A stretch of 52,116 nucleotides of DNA, from positions 1 to 52,116 of the forward strand of contig CAWJFP010000031.1 in the NCBI GenBank assembly GCA_963842155.1, read 5' to 3'. The notes under the pieces are model-generated. The model was not told where the DNA came from. It searched no databases and saw nothing but the letters and a program-made list of their open reading frames with translations. This stretch comes from CAWJFP01 sp963842155. Lineage in GTDB: Bacteria > Pseudomonadota > Alphaproteobacteria > JACZXZ01. The position numbers and the translations under genes were made by a program. Shown here piece after piece: positions 8,191-16,486 of this stretch (positions within the stretch are counted from its first letter, which is position 1; each line of letters begins with the position of its first letter).

Positions 8191-10192
8191 GCTCGTCGTC
8201 TTGCGCCGGCAAATGGAGCCGCACCGTCGTCCCCTGCCCAAGCTCGCTGTCGAGCTGGACATGGCCGCCAGATTGTTTCACGAAGCCATAGACCATGCTC
8301 AAGCCGAGCCCGCTGCCCGCGCCGGGCCCCTTGGTCGTGTAGAAGGGGTCGAAGGCGCGCTCGCGGACCTCGGGCGTCATGCCGGTGCCCGTGTCCGTCA
8401 CTGAGAGCGTGACGTAGCGGCCGGGCACGAGATCGGCATAGGCGGCGGCATAATCGCGATCGATTTCCGTCGAAGCTGTCTCGACGACGAGCCGTCCGCC
8501 CTGCGGCATGGCATCGCGCGCGTTGACCGCCAAGTTCAGGAGCGCGTTCTCGACCTGGCCGGGATCGACCATGATCATCGGCAGCCCTTCCCCGAGGCGG
8601 GTATCGATCTCGACCATCGCGCCAAGGCTGCGCCGGAGCAGCTCGATTATGCTTCCAACAAGCGCATTGAGATGGATCCGCTTCGGCTGGAGCGATTGCC
8701 GCCGCCCAAACGCGAGCAGCCGTTTGGCGAGGTCGGCGCCGAGCTGAGACGCCTCCTGGGCTTCCTTGAGGATTTCGCGGTCCTCCGCAGCGACGAGGCG
8801 CCGCTCCAACATCTCGAGATTGCCGGAGATCACGGTGAGAAGGTTGTTGAAATCGTGCGCGACGCCGCCGGTGAGCTGGCCGACGGCCTCCATCTTCTGC
8901 GCCTGGCGGAGGTCTTCCTCCATCTTGACGCGCGCCGTGAGGTCTCGGATGAAGCCGGTGAAGATGTGCGTCTCGCCAAGCTTCACCTCGCCGACCGCGA
9001 GCTCCATCGGAAAGATCATGCCGTCTTTGCGCTGGGCCTCCACCACCCGGCCGATGCCGATGATGCGCTTTTCGCCGGTACGCAGGTATCGAGCCAGATA
9101 GCCGTCATGGTTCTCGCGATGGGGCGCCGGCATCAGCATCTTCACGTTATGCCCGATCACCTCGCCGGCTGCGTAACCGAATAGTTTCTCCGCCGCGTCG
9201 CTAAAGGATTGGATGATGCCATGCTCGTCGATCGTGATGACCGCATCGGGCGCCGTCTCGAGGATGGAGCGCAGCCGAGCCTCGCGCTCCGCAACCATGG
9301 CTTGGGCGCGTTTCGCCTCCGTCAGGTCCCAATCCAATGTCAGCACCGATATCGGGTTGCCGTCGCCGTCCCGGTGCAGGGCCCATTGGCTTGCCACGAC
9401 GATGCGCCGGCCATTGCGGTGGGTATGGACGAGTTCGCCTTGCCATTCTCCCGTATCCAGCAGCTCGGCCAGGATTTCCGACAACGGGATCGGAAACTCG
9501 GTCGCGAGCAACTCATGGGAGATGCGTCCGACGGCCTCGGCCGCAGTCCAGCCATAAAGCGCCTCGAGGCCACCGCCCCAGAGTAGGATTTCGCCGTCGA
9601 GCGCCCGCACCATGGCCGGCGCCATGTCGAGGACATGCGCGAATTCCTGCAGTTGCTCCGACTTGACCTTCAGTTGCGCTTCCGCGCTCTTTTGGGCGGT
9701 TAGGTCATGGACAATCTTCGAGGCGCCGACGATCCGTCCGCTCTCGTCACGGATCGGCGATATGGTGAGCGAGATCGGAACGATGCGGCCATCCTTTCGC
9801 CGTCGCTCCGTCTCGTAATGCTCGATGCGCTCGCCGCGACGAACGCGGGCCAGGATCTCGGCCATCTCCTTGGGGCGGGTCGGCGCCGCGATGATCTCGA
9901 TCGGCTTGCCGATCATTTCGGACGCGGTATAGCCGAAAATCCGTTCGGCGCTCCTGTTCCAACTCGTCACAATCCCGTCCAGCGTCTTGCCGATGATCGC
10001 CGCGTCCGATGACTGGACAATTGCGGCCAGCACGCGCGTCGCGTCCTCATCGAGCCTGCGTGCGTCAATGTTCGGAGATGGCAAGCCAACGGCTTTCTTT
10101 TTGCCGGACGCCGGTTTCCGCGGCACTTTTGCGGTTCTCGGCTTGGCGTTCGGCTTGATGCGGCGACGACCGGGTTTGTCTTTGTGCTTCAT
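7973..10192 (-). CDS. Multi-PAS histidine kinase with FixL-like heme PAS (hybrid, frameshifted at 3' end)
   Basis: A basic N-terminus is followed by three PAS domains (about residues 50-165, 180-292 and 303-420), a HisKA-like dimerisation helix with phosphoacceptor His446 (GGVAHDFNNLL), and an HATPase domain (N box LNLAVNARDAM; G boxes DTGTGM and GSGLGLSMVYG). No membrane segment is visible, so it is cytoplasmic. The third PAS strongly resembles FixL: it keeps ENHDGYLARY, whose His362 matches the proximal heme ligand, and RIIGIGR, whose Arg382 matches the oxygen-contacting Arg of Bradyrhizobium FixL. A direct oxygen-sensing role is therefore plausible. Homology is confident up to about residue 665; the remaining residues to 7973 are out of frame relative to the expected receiver domain. 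Confidence 0.88.
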   Translation of the reverse strand: MKHKDKPGRRRIKPNAKPRTAKVPRKPASGKKKAVGLPSPNIDARRLDEDATRVLAAIVQSSDAAIIGKTLDGIVTSWNRSAERIFGYTASEMIGKPIEIIAAPTRPKEMAEILARVRRGERIEHYETERRRKDGRIVPISLTISPIRDESGRIVGASKIVHDLTAQKSAEAQLKVKSEQLQEFAHVLDMAPAMVRALDGEILLWGGGLEALYGWTAAEAVGRISHELLATEFPIPLSEILAELLDTGEWQGELVHTHRNGRRIVVASQWALHRDGDGNPISVLTLDWDLTEAKRAQAMVAEREARLRSILETAPDAVITIDEHGIIQSFSDAAEKLFGYAAGEVIGHNVKMLMPAPHRENHDGYLARYLRTGEKRIIGIGRVVEAQRKDGMIFPMELAVGEVKLGETHIFTGFIRDLTARVKMEEDLRQAQKMEAVGQLTGGVAHDFNNLLTVISGNLEMLERRLVAAEDREILKEAQEASQLGADLAKRLLAFGRRQSLQPKRIHLNALVGSIIELLRRSLGAMVEIDTRLGEGLPMIMVDPGQVENALLNLAVNARDAMPQGGRLVVETASTEIDRDYAAAYADLVPGRYVTLSVTDTGTGMTPEVRERAFDPFYTTKGPGAGSGLGLSMVYGFVKQSGGHVQLDSELGQGTTVRLHLPAQDDERGAAEQDAAASRRAGRIGRDRPRRGGRSARSSRFGPQIERAWICRAGGGERACRTRADRSAAPLSTCSSPTS

Positions 10193-10331
10193 CCTGCTGG
10201 CGGTCCCCGTTCCACCGTCCCTCGACCACGAGAGGAGGCTGCCCGTCAGTTAATCACGCCGACGGCGCGGCCGGAAGACGCGAGCTTGATCGAGCCCATG
10301 ACAACGGCTCGCGCGCCGATGGGCGGCTGCG

Positions 10332-10796
10332 TCAGCTGCGGGCCTGCACGGGATCGATCTTCTTCCAGAACAGGCCGGCCTCGGACACCAGTGCCAGACT
10401 GCGCAAACGGGAGGCCAATCCTGCCTGATCCTTGTGCAGGCGGATCTGAACGCCTGCGCAGCCGAGCTCGAGCGCCCGCGTCTCCGCGGCGTCGAGCAGC
10501 GCCTGCACCGTCCGCGGCGAATCCACCAGATCGACCGCCGTGAGCAACTCGACGGCAAGGATGGGGCCCGCCCGCAAATCCCGGTCGCGCCGATAGACAA
10601 GGACGCCGCATATGTAGCCCCCCTGGTCGCGCAGCGCGAGGACCCCCGACCCCATCGTTGCCAGGTGATCGTTGAAGAACTCGACGAAGCTCAGCCAGGA
10701 GGCCAGGTCGGCACCCGGCCATGTTGCCTGAATGAGCGGAAATGCCAGCGGAACCTGCTCGCCGGACAAGGGACCGACATGGAAGGACAAGCTCAT
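10332..10796 (-). CDS. GNAT-like acetyltransferase or related hypothetical protein
   Basis: A 154-residue protein with the general layout of a compact GNAT fold: an N-terminal helical part (LIQATWPGADLASWLSFVEFF), a central strand pair (GVLALRDQGGYICGVLVYR), and C-terminal segments including AAETRALELGCAGVQIRL. A clear acetyl-CoA pyrophosphate loop (R/Q-x2-G-x-G/A) is not obvious, so the enzymatic assignment is tentative. It starts at ATG 10796. A near-consensus FNR-type box lies 35 bp upstream of the ATG, suggesting low-oxygen expression. It lies between the hybrid kinase and the exporter genes, all on the minus strand, but spacing suggests its own promoter. Confidence 0.65.
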   Translation of the reverse strand: MSLSFHVGPLSGEQVPLAFPLIQATWPGADLASWLSFVEFFNDHLATMGSGVLALRDQGGYICGVLVYRRDRDLRAGPILAVELLTAVDLVDSPRTVQALLDAAETRALELGCAGVQIRLHKDQAGLASRLRSLALVSEAGLFWKKIDPVQARS

Positions 10797-10830
10797 GGTT
10801 CAAGATTGCGACCCCTTGGTTACGCCGTCC

Positions 10831-10844
10831 TTGACCTAAATCAT
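10831..10844. promoter_or_regulatory. FNR/FixK-like box (one mismatch)
   Basis: TTGACCTAAATCAT differs from TTGA-N6-TCAA only in the last base. It is 35 bp upstream of the minus-strand ATG at 10796. Weaker than the perfect boxes elsewhere in the window. Confidence 0.35.
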
Positions 10845-10914
10845 TTGAAGGAGGGAAGGTTAAGCGCCGTCAGCCCGCTCCAGTGCCGCGAATCCTCCAT
10901 TGCAACCAATAGGC

Positions 10915-12063
10915 TCATCCTGCCTGCGACGTGACCGAGCGGAAGCGCCACAAAGCGAGGCCGAAGAAGAATCCGCCGATGAGAGCGACCGCAAGGAACT
11001 CCGGCCATACCACCGTCAAACCAGCGCCGCGATAGAGGATGGCCTGAGCGAAGGAGACGAAATGGGTCGAGGGCGAGGCCTGCATGACGGTGCTCAGCCA
11101 GACCGGCATGCTTTCGAGCGGCGTGTTGCTCCCCGAGAGGATATTCATCGGCATCGCGATCAGCATGTAGAGCAGGCCGAGCTGCGGCATCGAGCGCGCC
11201 ACCGTGCCGAGAAATATCCCGATCGCGGTCGCGAAGAAGAGATAGATCACGACGCCGCCCATGAAGAGCAGGATCGATCCCGCCACCGGAATGCCGAGCA
11301 TGAAGCGCACGACGACCGAGAGCGAGAGCCCGACAGCAAGCGTGATCACGAGCCCATTCGCCCATACTTTCGACATGGCGATCTCGAAGGGCGTCACCGG
11401 CATGACGAGCAGATGATCCATCGTGCCGTGCTCGCGCTCGCGGATGATGGCGGCGCCGGCGAGGATGATCGCCAACATGGTGACGTTGTTGATGATCGCC
11501 ATCACGCTGGTGAACCAGGCGGTGGTAACGTTGGGATTGAAACCGACGCGAACCGCGAGAGTGACCGGAGAGACGGGAACCCCTTGGGAGCGCGAAAGGA
11601 AGCGGCCCTCGTTGCGCGAGACGAAGTTGGCCACCTCGGTGGCGATGATCTGCTGCGAATAACCCGAGCCGAGGCCCGCCTGCACCATGGCCGTCGCGTC
11701 GATATCGACCTGCAAGGTCGGCTGCCGCCCGCCCAGCACGTCGCGCTGGAAGTTCGGCGGAATATCGAGGACGAAGGTATATCGCCCGATATCCATCAGG
11801 CGATCGACGTCGGTCTCGGCGATGGTCTGCGGCGACTTGAAATAGGGCGGCAGGAAGGCCGAGACGATCTGCCGCGAGAGATCCGAGTGGTCCTCGTCGA
11901 CGACGGCGAGCGAGGCGTTGTGCAGCTCCTGCGCATTGCTTTGCGCCTGGGTGTAGACGGCGAAGGAGAAGGCCCAGATGACGAGCGCCACCAGCACATA
12001 GTCGTGGAAGAAGCTCTGCAGCTCTTTGGTGCCGAGCCAGAAGATGTTCTCGAGGGAGTGCAT
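10915..12063 (-). CDS. ABC-2 type transport permease (YhhJ-like)
   Basis: A 382-residue inner-membrane protein. One N-terminal transmembrane helix (about residues 22-40, DYVLVALVIWAFSFAVY) precedes a large extracytoplasmic domain (to about residue 175), followed by five hydrophobic segments between about 175 and 375. This is the ABC2 membrane-domain layout of YhhJ and of the permeases of Rhizobium-type drug or lipid exporters. The ATG at 12063 has a GAGGGAG site. It follows the fused ATPase-permease gene by seven bases and is the last gene of the operon HlyD - ATPase/permease - permease. The exported substrate is unknown. Confidence 0.9.
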   Translation of the reverse strand: MHSLENIFWLGTKELQSFFHDYVLVALVIWAFSFAVYTQAQSNAQELHNASLAVVDEDHSDLSRQIVSAFLPPYFKSPQTIAETDVDRLMDIGRYTFVLDIPPNFQRDVLGGRQPTLQVDIDATAMVQAGLGSGYSQQIIATEVANFVSRNEGRFLSRSQGVPVSPVTLAVRVGFNPNVTTAWFTSVMAIINNVTMLAIILAGAAIIREREHGTMDHLLVMPVTPFEIAMSKVWANGLVITLAVGLSLSVVVRFMLGIPVAGSILLFMGGVVIYLFFATAIGIFLGTVARSMPQLGLLYMLIAMPMNILSGSNTPLESMPVWLSTVMQASPSTHFVSFAQAILYRGAGLTVVWPEFLAVALIGGFFFGLALWRFRSVTSQAG

Positions 12064-12070
12064 CGCTCCC

Positions 12071-14809
12071 TCACGGCTCCTGTTTGCGGAGGAAAAGCAG
12101 GCTCAGCAGCGTCAGAATCGGGATGAAGATCAGAAGCGAGAGCATGCTGCCGGCGAGATCGTGGAAGCCGAGCCCTTTGGTGAAGGCGCCGACGCTGACG
12201 CGGAGGAAATAGGTCATGGGGAAGCCGCGGCCCATCAGCGCGGGCGCGCCGCTGAGCGAGGAAACCGGCGTCATCAGGCCGCTGAACTGGGTCGCAGGCA
12301 CGACCGTCAGGATCGCCGTGCCGAAGAGGGCCGCGATCTGCGTCCGCGTGAAGGAGGAGATCAGCATGCCGTATCCCGTCGTCGTCGCGACATAGATCAG
12401 CGCGCCAAGTGCGAGCGCCACGAAGCTGCCCTTGAGGGGGACCTGGAAGAAGAAGATCGCCATGGCGAAGAGGATCAGGAAATTGACCATCGAGATGGCG
12501 ATATAGGGGAGCTGCTTGCCGAGCAGGAACTCGATGCGCGTGACGGGCGTGACGTAGAGATTGGTGATCGAGCCGAGCTCCTTCTCGCGCACGATGGCAA
12601 GCGCCATGAGGATGGCGGGAATGAGCGCGAGTAGCAGCGCGATGGTGCCGGGCACCATGGCATAGATGCTGTCGAAGTCCTGGTTGTAGCGGAAGCGGAG
12701 CTCGATAGCGGCGGGCGCGTTGGGCGCAGCGTTGCCGCTCGTCTGCATCAGGCGATCGGCCAGGTACTGCGCGTGCATGCCTTGCAGATAGCCGCGAATG
12801 GTCTCTGCCCGGAACGGCATGGCGCCGTCGACCCAGGCGCCCACCTCGGTCGGGAGGCCCTTCCTCACGTCCCTGCCGAAATGCGGCGGGATCTCGATCA
12901 CCGCCCGCACCGCGCCGCTTCGCAGGCGATTCTCCATTTCGTCGTAGCTCTCGACGGGCGGCTTCTCGATGAAATAGGAAGACCCCCTCAGTTCCTCGAC
13001 ATAGGCGCGGCTGTCGGGCGTCCGGTCATGGTCGAGCACGGCGAAGGAGAGATTGTCCACATCGGTCGATATGCCGGCACCGAAGATCAGCATCAGAAAG
13101 GCCGTGCCGAAAAGCGCGAAGCCCATGCGGATCGGATCGCGCAGGAGCTCGAGCGTCTCGCGGATCGTATAGGCGAACAACCGGCGGAGACTGAACGCCG
13201 CGGCTGGGCGGATTTTAGCAGGGGCGCCTTCCGCGGCGACGGCCGGCGGGAGCTCGCCCGGCATAACGCGGTGCGAGTCCGCGGCCTCCAGATAACTGAT
13301 GAAGGCCTCTTCGAGGGTTGCCGCGCCGCGCGCCGCGATGAGCGCCGTTGGACGGTCGGTCGCCAGCACGCGACCGGCATCCATGAGCGAGATGCGGTCG
13401 CAGCGCGCCGCCTCGTTCATGAAATGCGTCGAGACGAAGATCGTGACGCCCTGATTGCGCGAGAGGTCGATCAGCAGCTCCCAGAAGCGGTCGCGCGCGA
13501 GCGGGTCGACACCCGAGGTGGGCTCGTCGAGGATGAGCATCTCGGGCTCGTGCACGATGGCCACGGCCAACGAGAGGCGTTGGCGGATGCCGAGCGGCAG
13601 GTCCGCACTGCGCTGGTCCATATGCTCGCCGAGGCCGAAATCGCGCGCGAGCATCGCAATGCGCGCCTTCGCCTTCTCGCGCGGCAGATGGAAAAGCCGC
13701 GCGTGAAGATCGAGATTCTGTCGCACGGTGAGCTCGGCATAGAGCGAGAAGGACTGCGACATGTAGCCCACGCGCGTGCGCGCGCTCAAATCGCCCGCGG
13801 CGACGGGCTTGCCGAACAGCAGAGCCTCGCCCGAGCTTGCCGGCAGCAGGCCAGTGAGCATCTTCATGGTTGTGGTCTTGCCGCTGCCGTTCGAGCCGAC
13901 GAAGCCGAAGATCTCGCCACGCTCGATGGTGAAACTCACATGGTCGACGGCGGTGAAATCGCCGAAGCGCCGCGTCAAATCGCGGGCGACGATCACCGGC
14001 TCGCCTCGGGCCGGCGGCCGCGGCGGGATCGTCAGGGCTTTATGCGCGGCGCCGCGCGCCTCGGGCAGGAGGGCTATGAAGGCCTCTTCGAGCGAGCTCG
14101 CGCCGGTCCTCGCCTTGATGTCGTCGGGCGTGCCGGTCGCCAGGAGCCGTCCGCCGTCCATGGCCACAAGCCAGTCGAAGCGCTCCGCTTCCTCCATATA
14201 GGCCGTCGCGACCACGACGCTCATGCCCGGCCGCCGTGCGCGCATGCGCTCGATCAGGTCCCAGAATTGCCGACGCGAGAGCGGATCGACGCCCGTCGTG
14301 GGCTCGTCGAGGATGAGCAGGTCCGGGTCATGGATGAGCGCGCAGCAGAGCCCGAGCTTCTGCCGCATGCCGCCGGAGAGCTTCTTGGTCGGACGCTCGG
14401 TGAACGGCGCGAGCCCCGTGCTCTCGACCAGCTCGGCGACGCGCCGCTCGCGGTCGGCACGAGACCGGCCGAACAGCCGCCCGAAAAACTCGATATTTTC
14501 CCGGACGCTGAGATCGGGATAGAGGTTCCTACCCAGCCCTTGCGGCATGAAGGCGATACGGGGACAAATGGCCGCGCGGTGGCCGGTATCGCGCATATCG
14601 CCGCCGAGCACCTCGACGCGACCCGACTGGATGCGTCGCGCCCCGGCCACGATGCCGAGCGCCGAGGATTTCCCCACGCCGTCCGGCCCGATGAAGCCCG
14701 TCATGCGCCGCGCCGGCAGCTCGAAGGAGACGCTGTCGAGCGCCGTGACGGGCCCATAGCGATGCGTCACGTCCCGGAGCCGTGCGACCGCTGCCTCCGG
14801 CGCGCTCAT
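12071..14809 (-). CDS. Double-ATPase ABC transporter fused to permease (RbbA/YhiH-like)
   Basis: A 912-residue fusion. First nucleotide-binding domain, residues about 1-225: Walker A GPDGVGKSS, signature LSGGMRQKLG, Walker B LLILDEPTTGVDP. Second domain, about 265-485: Walker A GSNGSGKTT, Walker B MLILDEPTSGVDP, with the signature altered to LPLGIRQRLS. An ABC2-type membrane domain fills the C-terminal 380 residues with about six helices. The first Walker A carries Asp at its third position (GPDG, where GxNG is usual). The chosen ATG at 14809 overlaps the HlyD stop by four bases (ATGA), which favours it over the TTG at 14842. With the following YhhJ-like permease it forms an efflux system of the RbbA-YhhJ-YhiI type. 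Confidence 0.92.
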   Translation of the reverse strand: MSAPEAAVARLRDVTHRYGPVTALDSVSFELPARRMTGFIGPDGVGKSSALGIVAGARRIQSGRVEVLGGDMRDTGHRAAICPRIAFMPQGLGRNLYPDLSVRENIEFFGRLFGRSRADRERRVAELVESTGLAPFTERPTKKLSGGMRQKLGLCCALIHDPDLLILDEPTTGVDPLSRRQFWDLIERMRARRPGMSVVVATAYMEEAERFDWLVAMDGGRLLATGTPDDIKARTGASSLEEAFIALLPEARGAAHKALTIPPRPPARGEPVIVARDLTRRFGDFTAVDHVSFTIERGEIFGFVGSNGSGKTTTMKMLTGLLPASSGEALLFGKPVAAGDLSARTRVGYMSQSFSLYAELTVRQNLDLHARLFHLPREKAKARIAMLARDFGLGEHMDQRSADLPLGIRQRLSLAVAIVHEPEMLILDEPTSGVDPLARDRFWELLIDLSRNQGVTIFVSTHFMNEAARCDRISLMDAGRVLATDRPTALIAARGAATLEEAFISYLEAADSHRVMPGELPPAVAAEGAPAKIRPAAAFSLRRLFAYTIRETLELLRDPIRMGFALFGTAFLMLIFGAGISTDVDNLSFAVLDHDRTPDSRAYVEELRGSSYFIEKPPVESYDEMENRLRSGAVRAVIEIPPHFGRDVRKGLPTEVGAWVDGAMPFRAETIRGYLQGMHAQYLADRLMQTSGNAAPNAPAAIELRFRYNQDFDSIYAMVPGTIALLLALIPAILMALAIVREKELGSITNLYVTPVTRIEFLLGKQLPYIAISMVNFLILFAMAIFFFQVPLKGSFVALALGALIYVATTTGYGMLISSFTRTQIAALFGTAILTVVPATQFSGLMTPVSSLSGAPALMGRGFPMTYFLRVSVGAFTKGLGFHDLAGSMLSLLIFIPILTLLSLLFLRKQEP

Positions 14810-15792
14810 TTTGCGGCCGGCCCGCGCAGCCGTTCGGGCCAAGCGAGATGCGGATCGAGTAGAACATAAGCGACGCCCGGCAAGCCGGAGGTCACATCCG
14901 CCGCATGGCGCTGCAGAAGCTCGGGATCGATGCGCACCCGCACGCGGAACATGAGCTTGTCGCGCTCGCTCCTCGTCTCGACGGCCTTGGGCGTGAACTG
15001 CGCCTGCGATGCCAGGAAGGAAACCTTGGCCGGAATGGCGAAGGCGGGATAGGCATCGAGAATGACGCGCGCGCCCGCGCCCAGCTTGACGCGCCCCGCC
15101 TCCGCGGTCGGCAAATAAAGGTCCATATAGACATAGGAGATGTCGAGCATGGTGAAGACCTTGCCGCCGGCCGGCAGCACCTCGCCGATGTTCGACACGC
15201 GATATTGGATGCGGCCGTCTTTTGGCGCGACGAGGGTGTTGTCCGCGATATTGACCTTGTCGAGCTCCACGTCATGCTCCGCCGCCTCGAGCGCGTGCTC
15301 CGTCTCGCCGACCTTGGCGGTGGCGGCGACGAGCCCGGCGTTGGCGCCGTCCCATTGCTGCTGGCGCTGATCGAACAGCTCCTTGGTGGCATAACCCTTC
15401 TCCAGCAGGAAACGTACGCGATCGAGCTCCTGCTTGGCGAACTTGACCTGCGTCTTCTGCTGGATGACGTTGGCGGCAGCTTCGTCGCGCGACCGGATGG
15501 CCTGCTGCACCTCCGCCTCGTCTTTCTTGAGCGTCGCCTCGATGTCCCTAGTGTCCATGCGTGCGACGATCTGGCCGGCCTTCACCATGTCGCCCTCGTC
15601 GGCGAAGAGGGACAGCACGCGGCCTGGAAACTTCGTGTCGATGTCGATCTCGTCGGCCTCGAGCCGCCCATTGCCCCAGGCGATACCCGCAGGCAGCCGC
15701 TCCTGCTGCTGCTGCCACCAATACCAGCCGCCCGTGCCCGCCGCGCCGAGCAGGACTAGTCCGGCGAGGACGACTCTTGCCCGTCGCGTCAT
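14806..15792 (-). CDS. HlyD-family membrane fusion protein (YhiI-like)
   Basis: A 328-residue periplasmic adaptor. An N-terminal signal anchor (about residues 6-26, VVLAGLVLLGAAGTGGWYWW) is followed by a biotinyl-lipoyl half (GRVLSLFADEGDMVKAGQIVARMD), a long alpha hairpin (about residues 75-185, rich in Gln/Glu/Lys/Ala) and the second lipoyl half (NTLVAPKDGRIQYRVSNIGEVL). It would link the ABC transporter downstream to an outer-membrane factor, which is not encoded in the window. Its start overlaps the stop of a small upstream frame (ATGA), and its own stop overlaps the ATPase start, so the operon is tightly coupled. Confidence 0.92.
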   Translation of the reverse strand: MTRRARVVLAGLVLLGAAGTGGWYWWQQQQERLPAGIAWGNGRLEADEIDIDTKFPGRVLSLFADEGDMVKAGQIVARMDTRDIEATLKKDEAEVQQAIRSRDEAAANVIQQKTQVKFAKQELDRVRFLLEKGYATKELFDQRQQQWDGANAGLVAATAKVGETEHALEAAEHDVELDKVNIADNTLVAPKDGRIQYRVSNIGEVLPAGGKVFTMLDISYVYMDLYLPTAEAGRVKLGAGARVILDAYPAFAIPAKVSFLASQAQFTPKAVETRSERDKLMFRVRVRIDPELLQRHAADVTSGLPGVAYVLLDPHLAWPERLRGPAAK

Positions 15793-15992
15793 TTCGGCGG
15801 AGCTGCGTCGGTCGGCGCGGATGCTGGCGCAAGCGCGGACGCCTCGCTGGGCCTACGGTCTTCGCTTTCGGTAGCGGCGGCGATCTTTTCGGCTTTGCGG
15901 GAGCTGTCCGGGCTCGGCGAAATCGAATCGACGCCGCCGATCATGTTCGAGGGACTCCTGCACTGCGGCGGCACCATGGCGTAGCTCTCCAT
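15789..15992 (-). CDS. Small Ser/Pro/Ala-rich hypothetical protein, possible first gene of the exporter operon
   Basis: A 67-residue frame rich in Ser, Pro and Ala (ends with ASALAPASAPTDAAPPK), without signal peptide or recognised domain. Two points support it: its stop overlaps the HlyD start by four bases, and the FNR-type box at 16052-16065 lies 60 bp before its ATG, a normal promoter distance. An alternative ATG at 15977 has a better-placed GGAG. Low complexity and high local GC mean it could also be a chance frame within a 5' leader. Confidence 0.35.
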   Translation of the reverse strand: MESYAMVPPQCRSPSNMIGGVDSISPSPDSSRKAEKIAAATESEDRRPSEASALAPASAPTDAAPPK

Positions 15993-16051
15993 AGATCGTC
16001 CATGCTCCAGCGATTTGCCGGCAAGATTGCCCTCGCCTCGAGGGAGGCGCG

Positions 16052-16065
16052 TTGAGCCAAGTCAA
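16052..16065. promoter_or_regulatory. FNR/FixK-type box upstream of the exporter operon
   Basis: TTGAGCCAAGTCAA fits TTGA-N6-TCAA exactly in both half-sites. It is 60 bp before the small frame at 15992 and 260 bp before the HlyD start, on the side from which the minus-strand exporter operon would be transcribed. Confidence 0.45.
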
Positions 16066-16136
16066 CCGGGCCAGACGGCGCGGGTTGAAACGGGACTCAA
16101 GAATAGCTGTATGTCGGGCTTACAGCGACAGGTTCG

Positions 16137-16319
16137 CCCCGCCTGCCGCTCATCGGTGCCCGCCGGCGCGATCGACCCGCCGAGGCGCTCGGCGCCCTGG
16201 ACGTGCTCTTGCGCCCGGAAGATTTCGCCGCGATCGAGCGCGCGGTGCCAAAAGGCGCGGCGGCGGGCTCTCGTTATCCAAGCGCGGCCATGGCCGATCT
16301 CGACAGCGAGAAGGGATGA
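16137..16319 (+). pseudogene. Aldo/keto reductase C-terminal remnant
   Basis: The plus-strand frame ending with TGA at 16317-16319 encodes LPLIGARRRDRPAEALGAL, then LRPEDFAAIERAVP, KGAAAGSRYPSAAM and ADLDSEKG. This is the conserved C-terminal tail of aldo/keto reductases (substrate-loop strand, penultimate helix and the RY-x3-M-x2-L end). Nothing upstream continues the barrel, so only about 60 codons survive. It fills part of the 494-bp gap between the exporter operon and the transglycosylase gene; the rest of that gap shows no gene. Confidence 0.65.
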
Positions 16320-16486
16320 TGGATGGGCAGTGTCTCGGTTTGAAGGCTGTAACGGATAGAAAGCGGACGAGGCCCGTTAACGATTGAGAAACCATCCGCG
16401 TGCCAATCTGCTGGCCAAGACGGCCTGGAACGCTGGGCGAAATGGTACAGCGTCGGGACGATCCTTGAGTCAGGAGCGGAAGCGAC

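Noticed and set aside
12773..14869. Plus-strand 698-codon frame opposite the ABC transporter
   Set aside because: His/Arg/Glu-rich shadow of the minus-strand ATPase gene, no family features.
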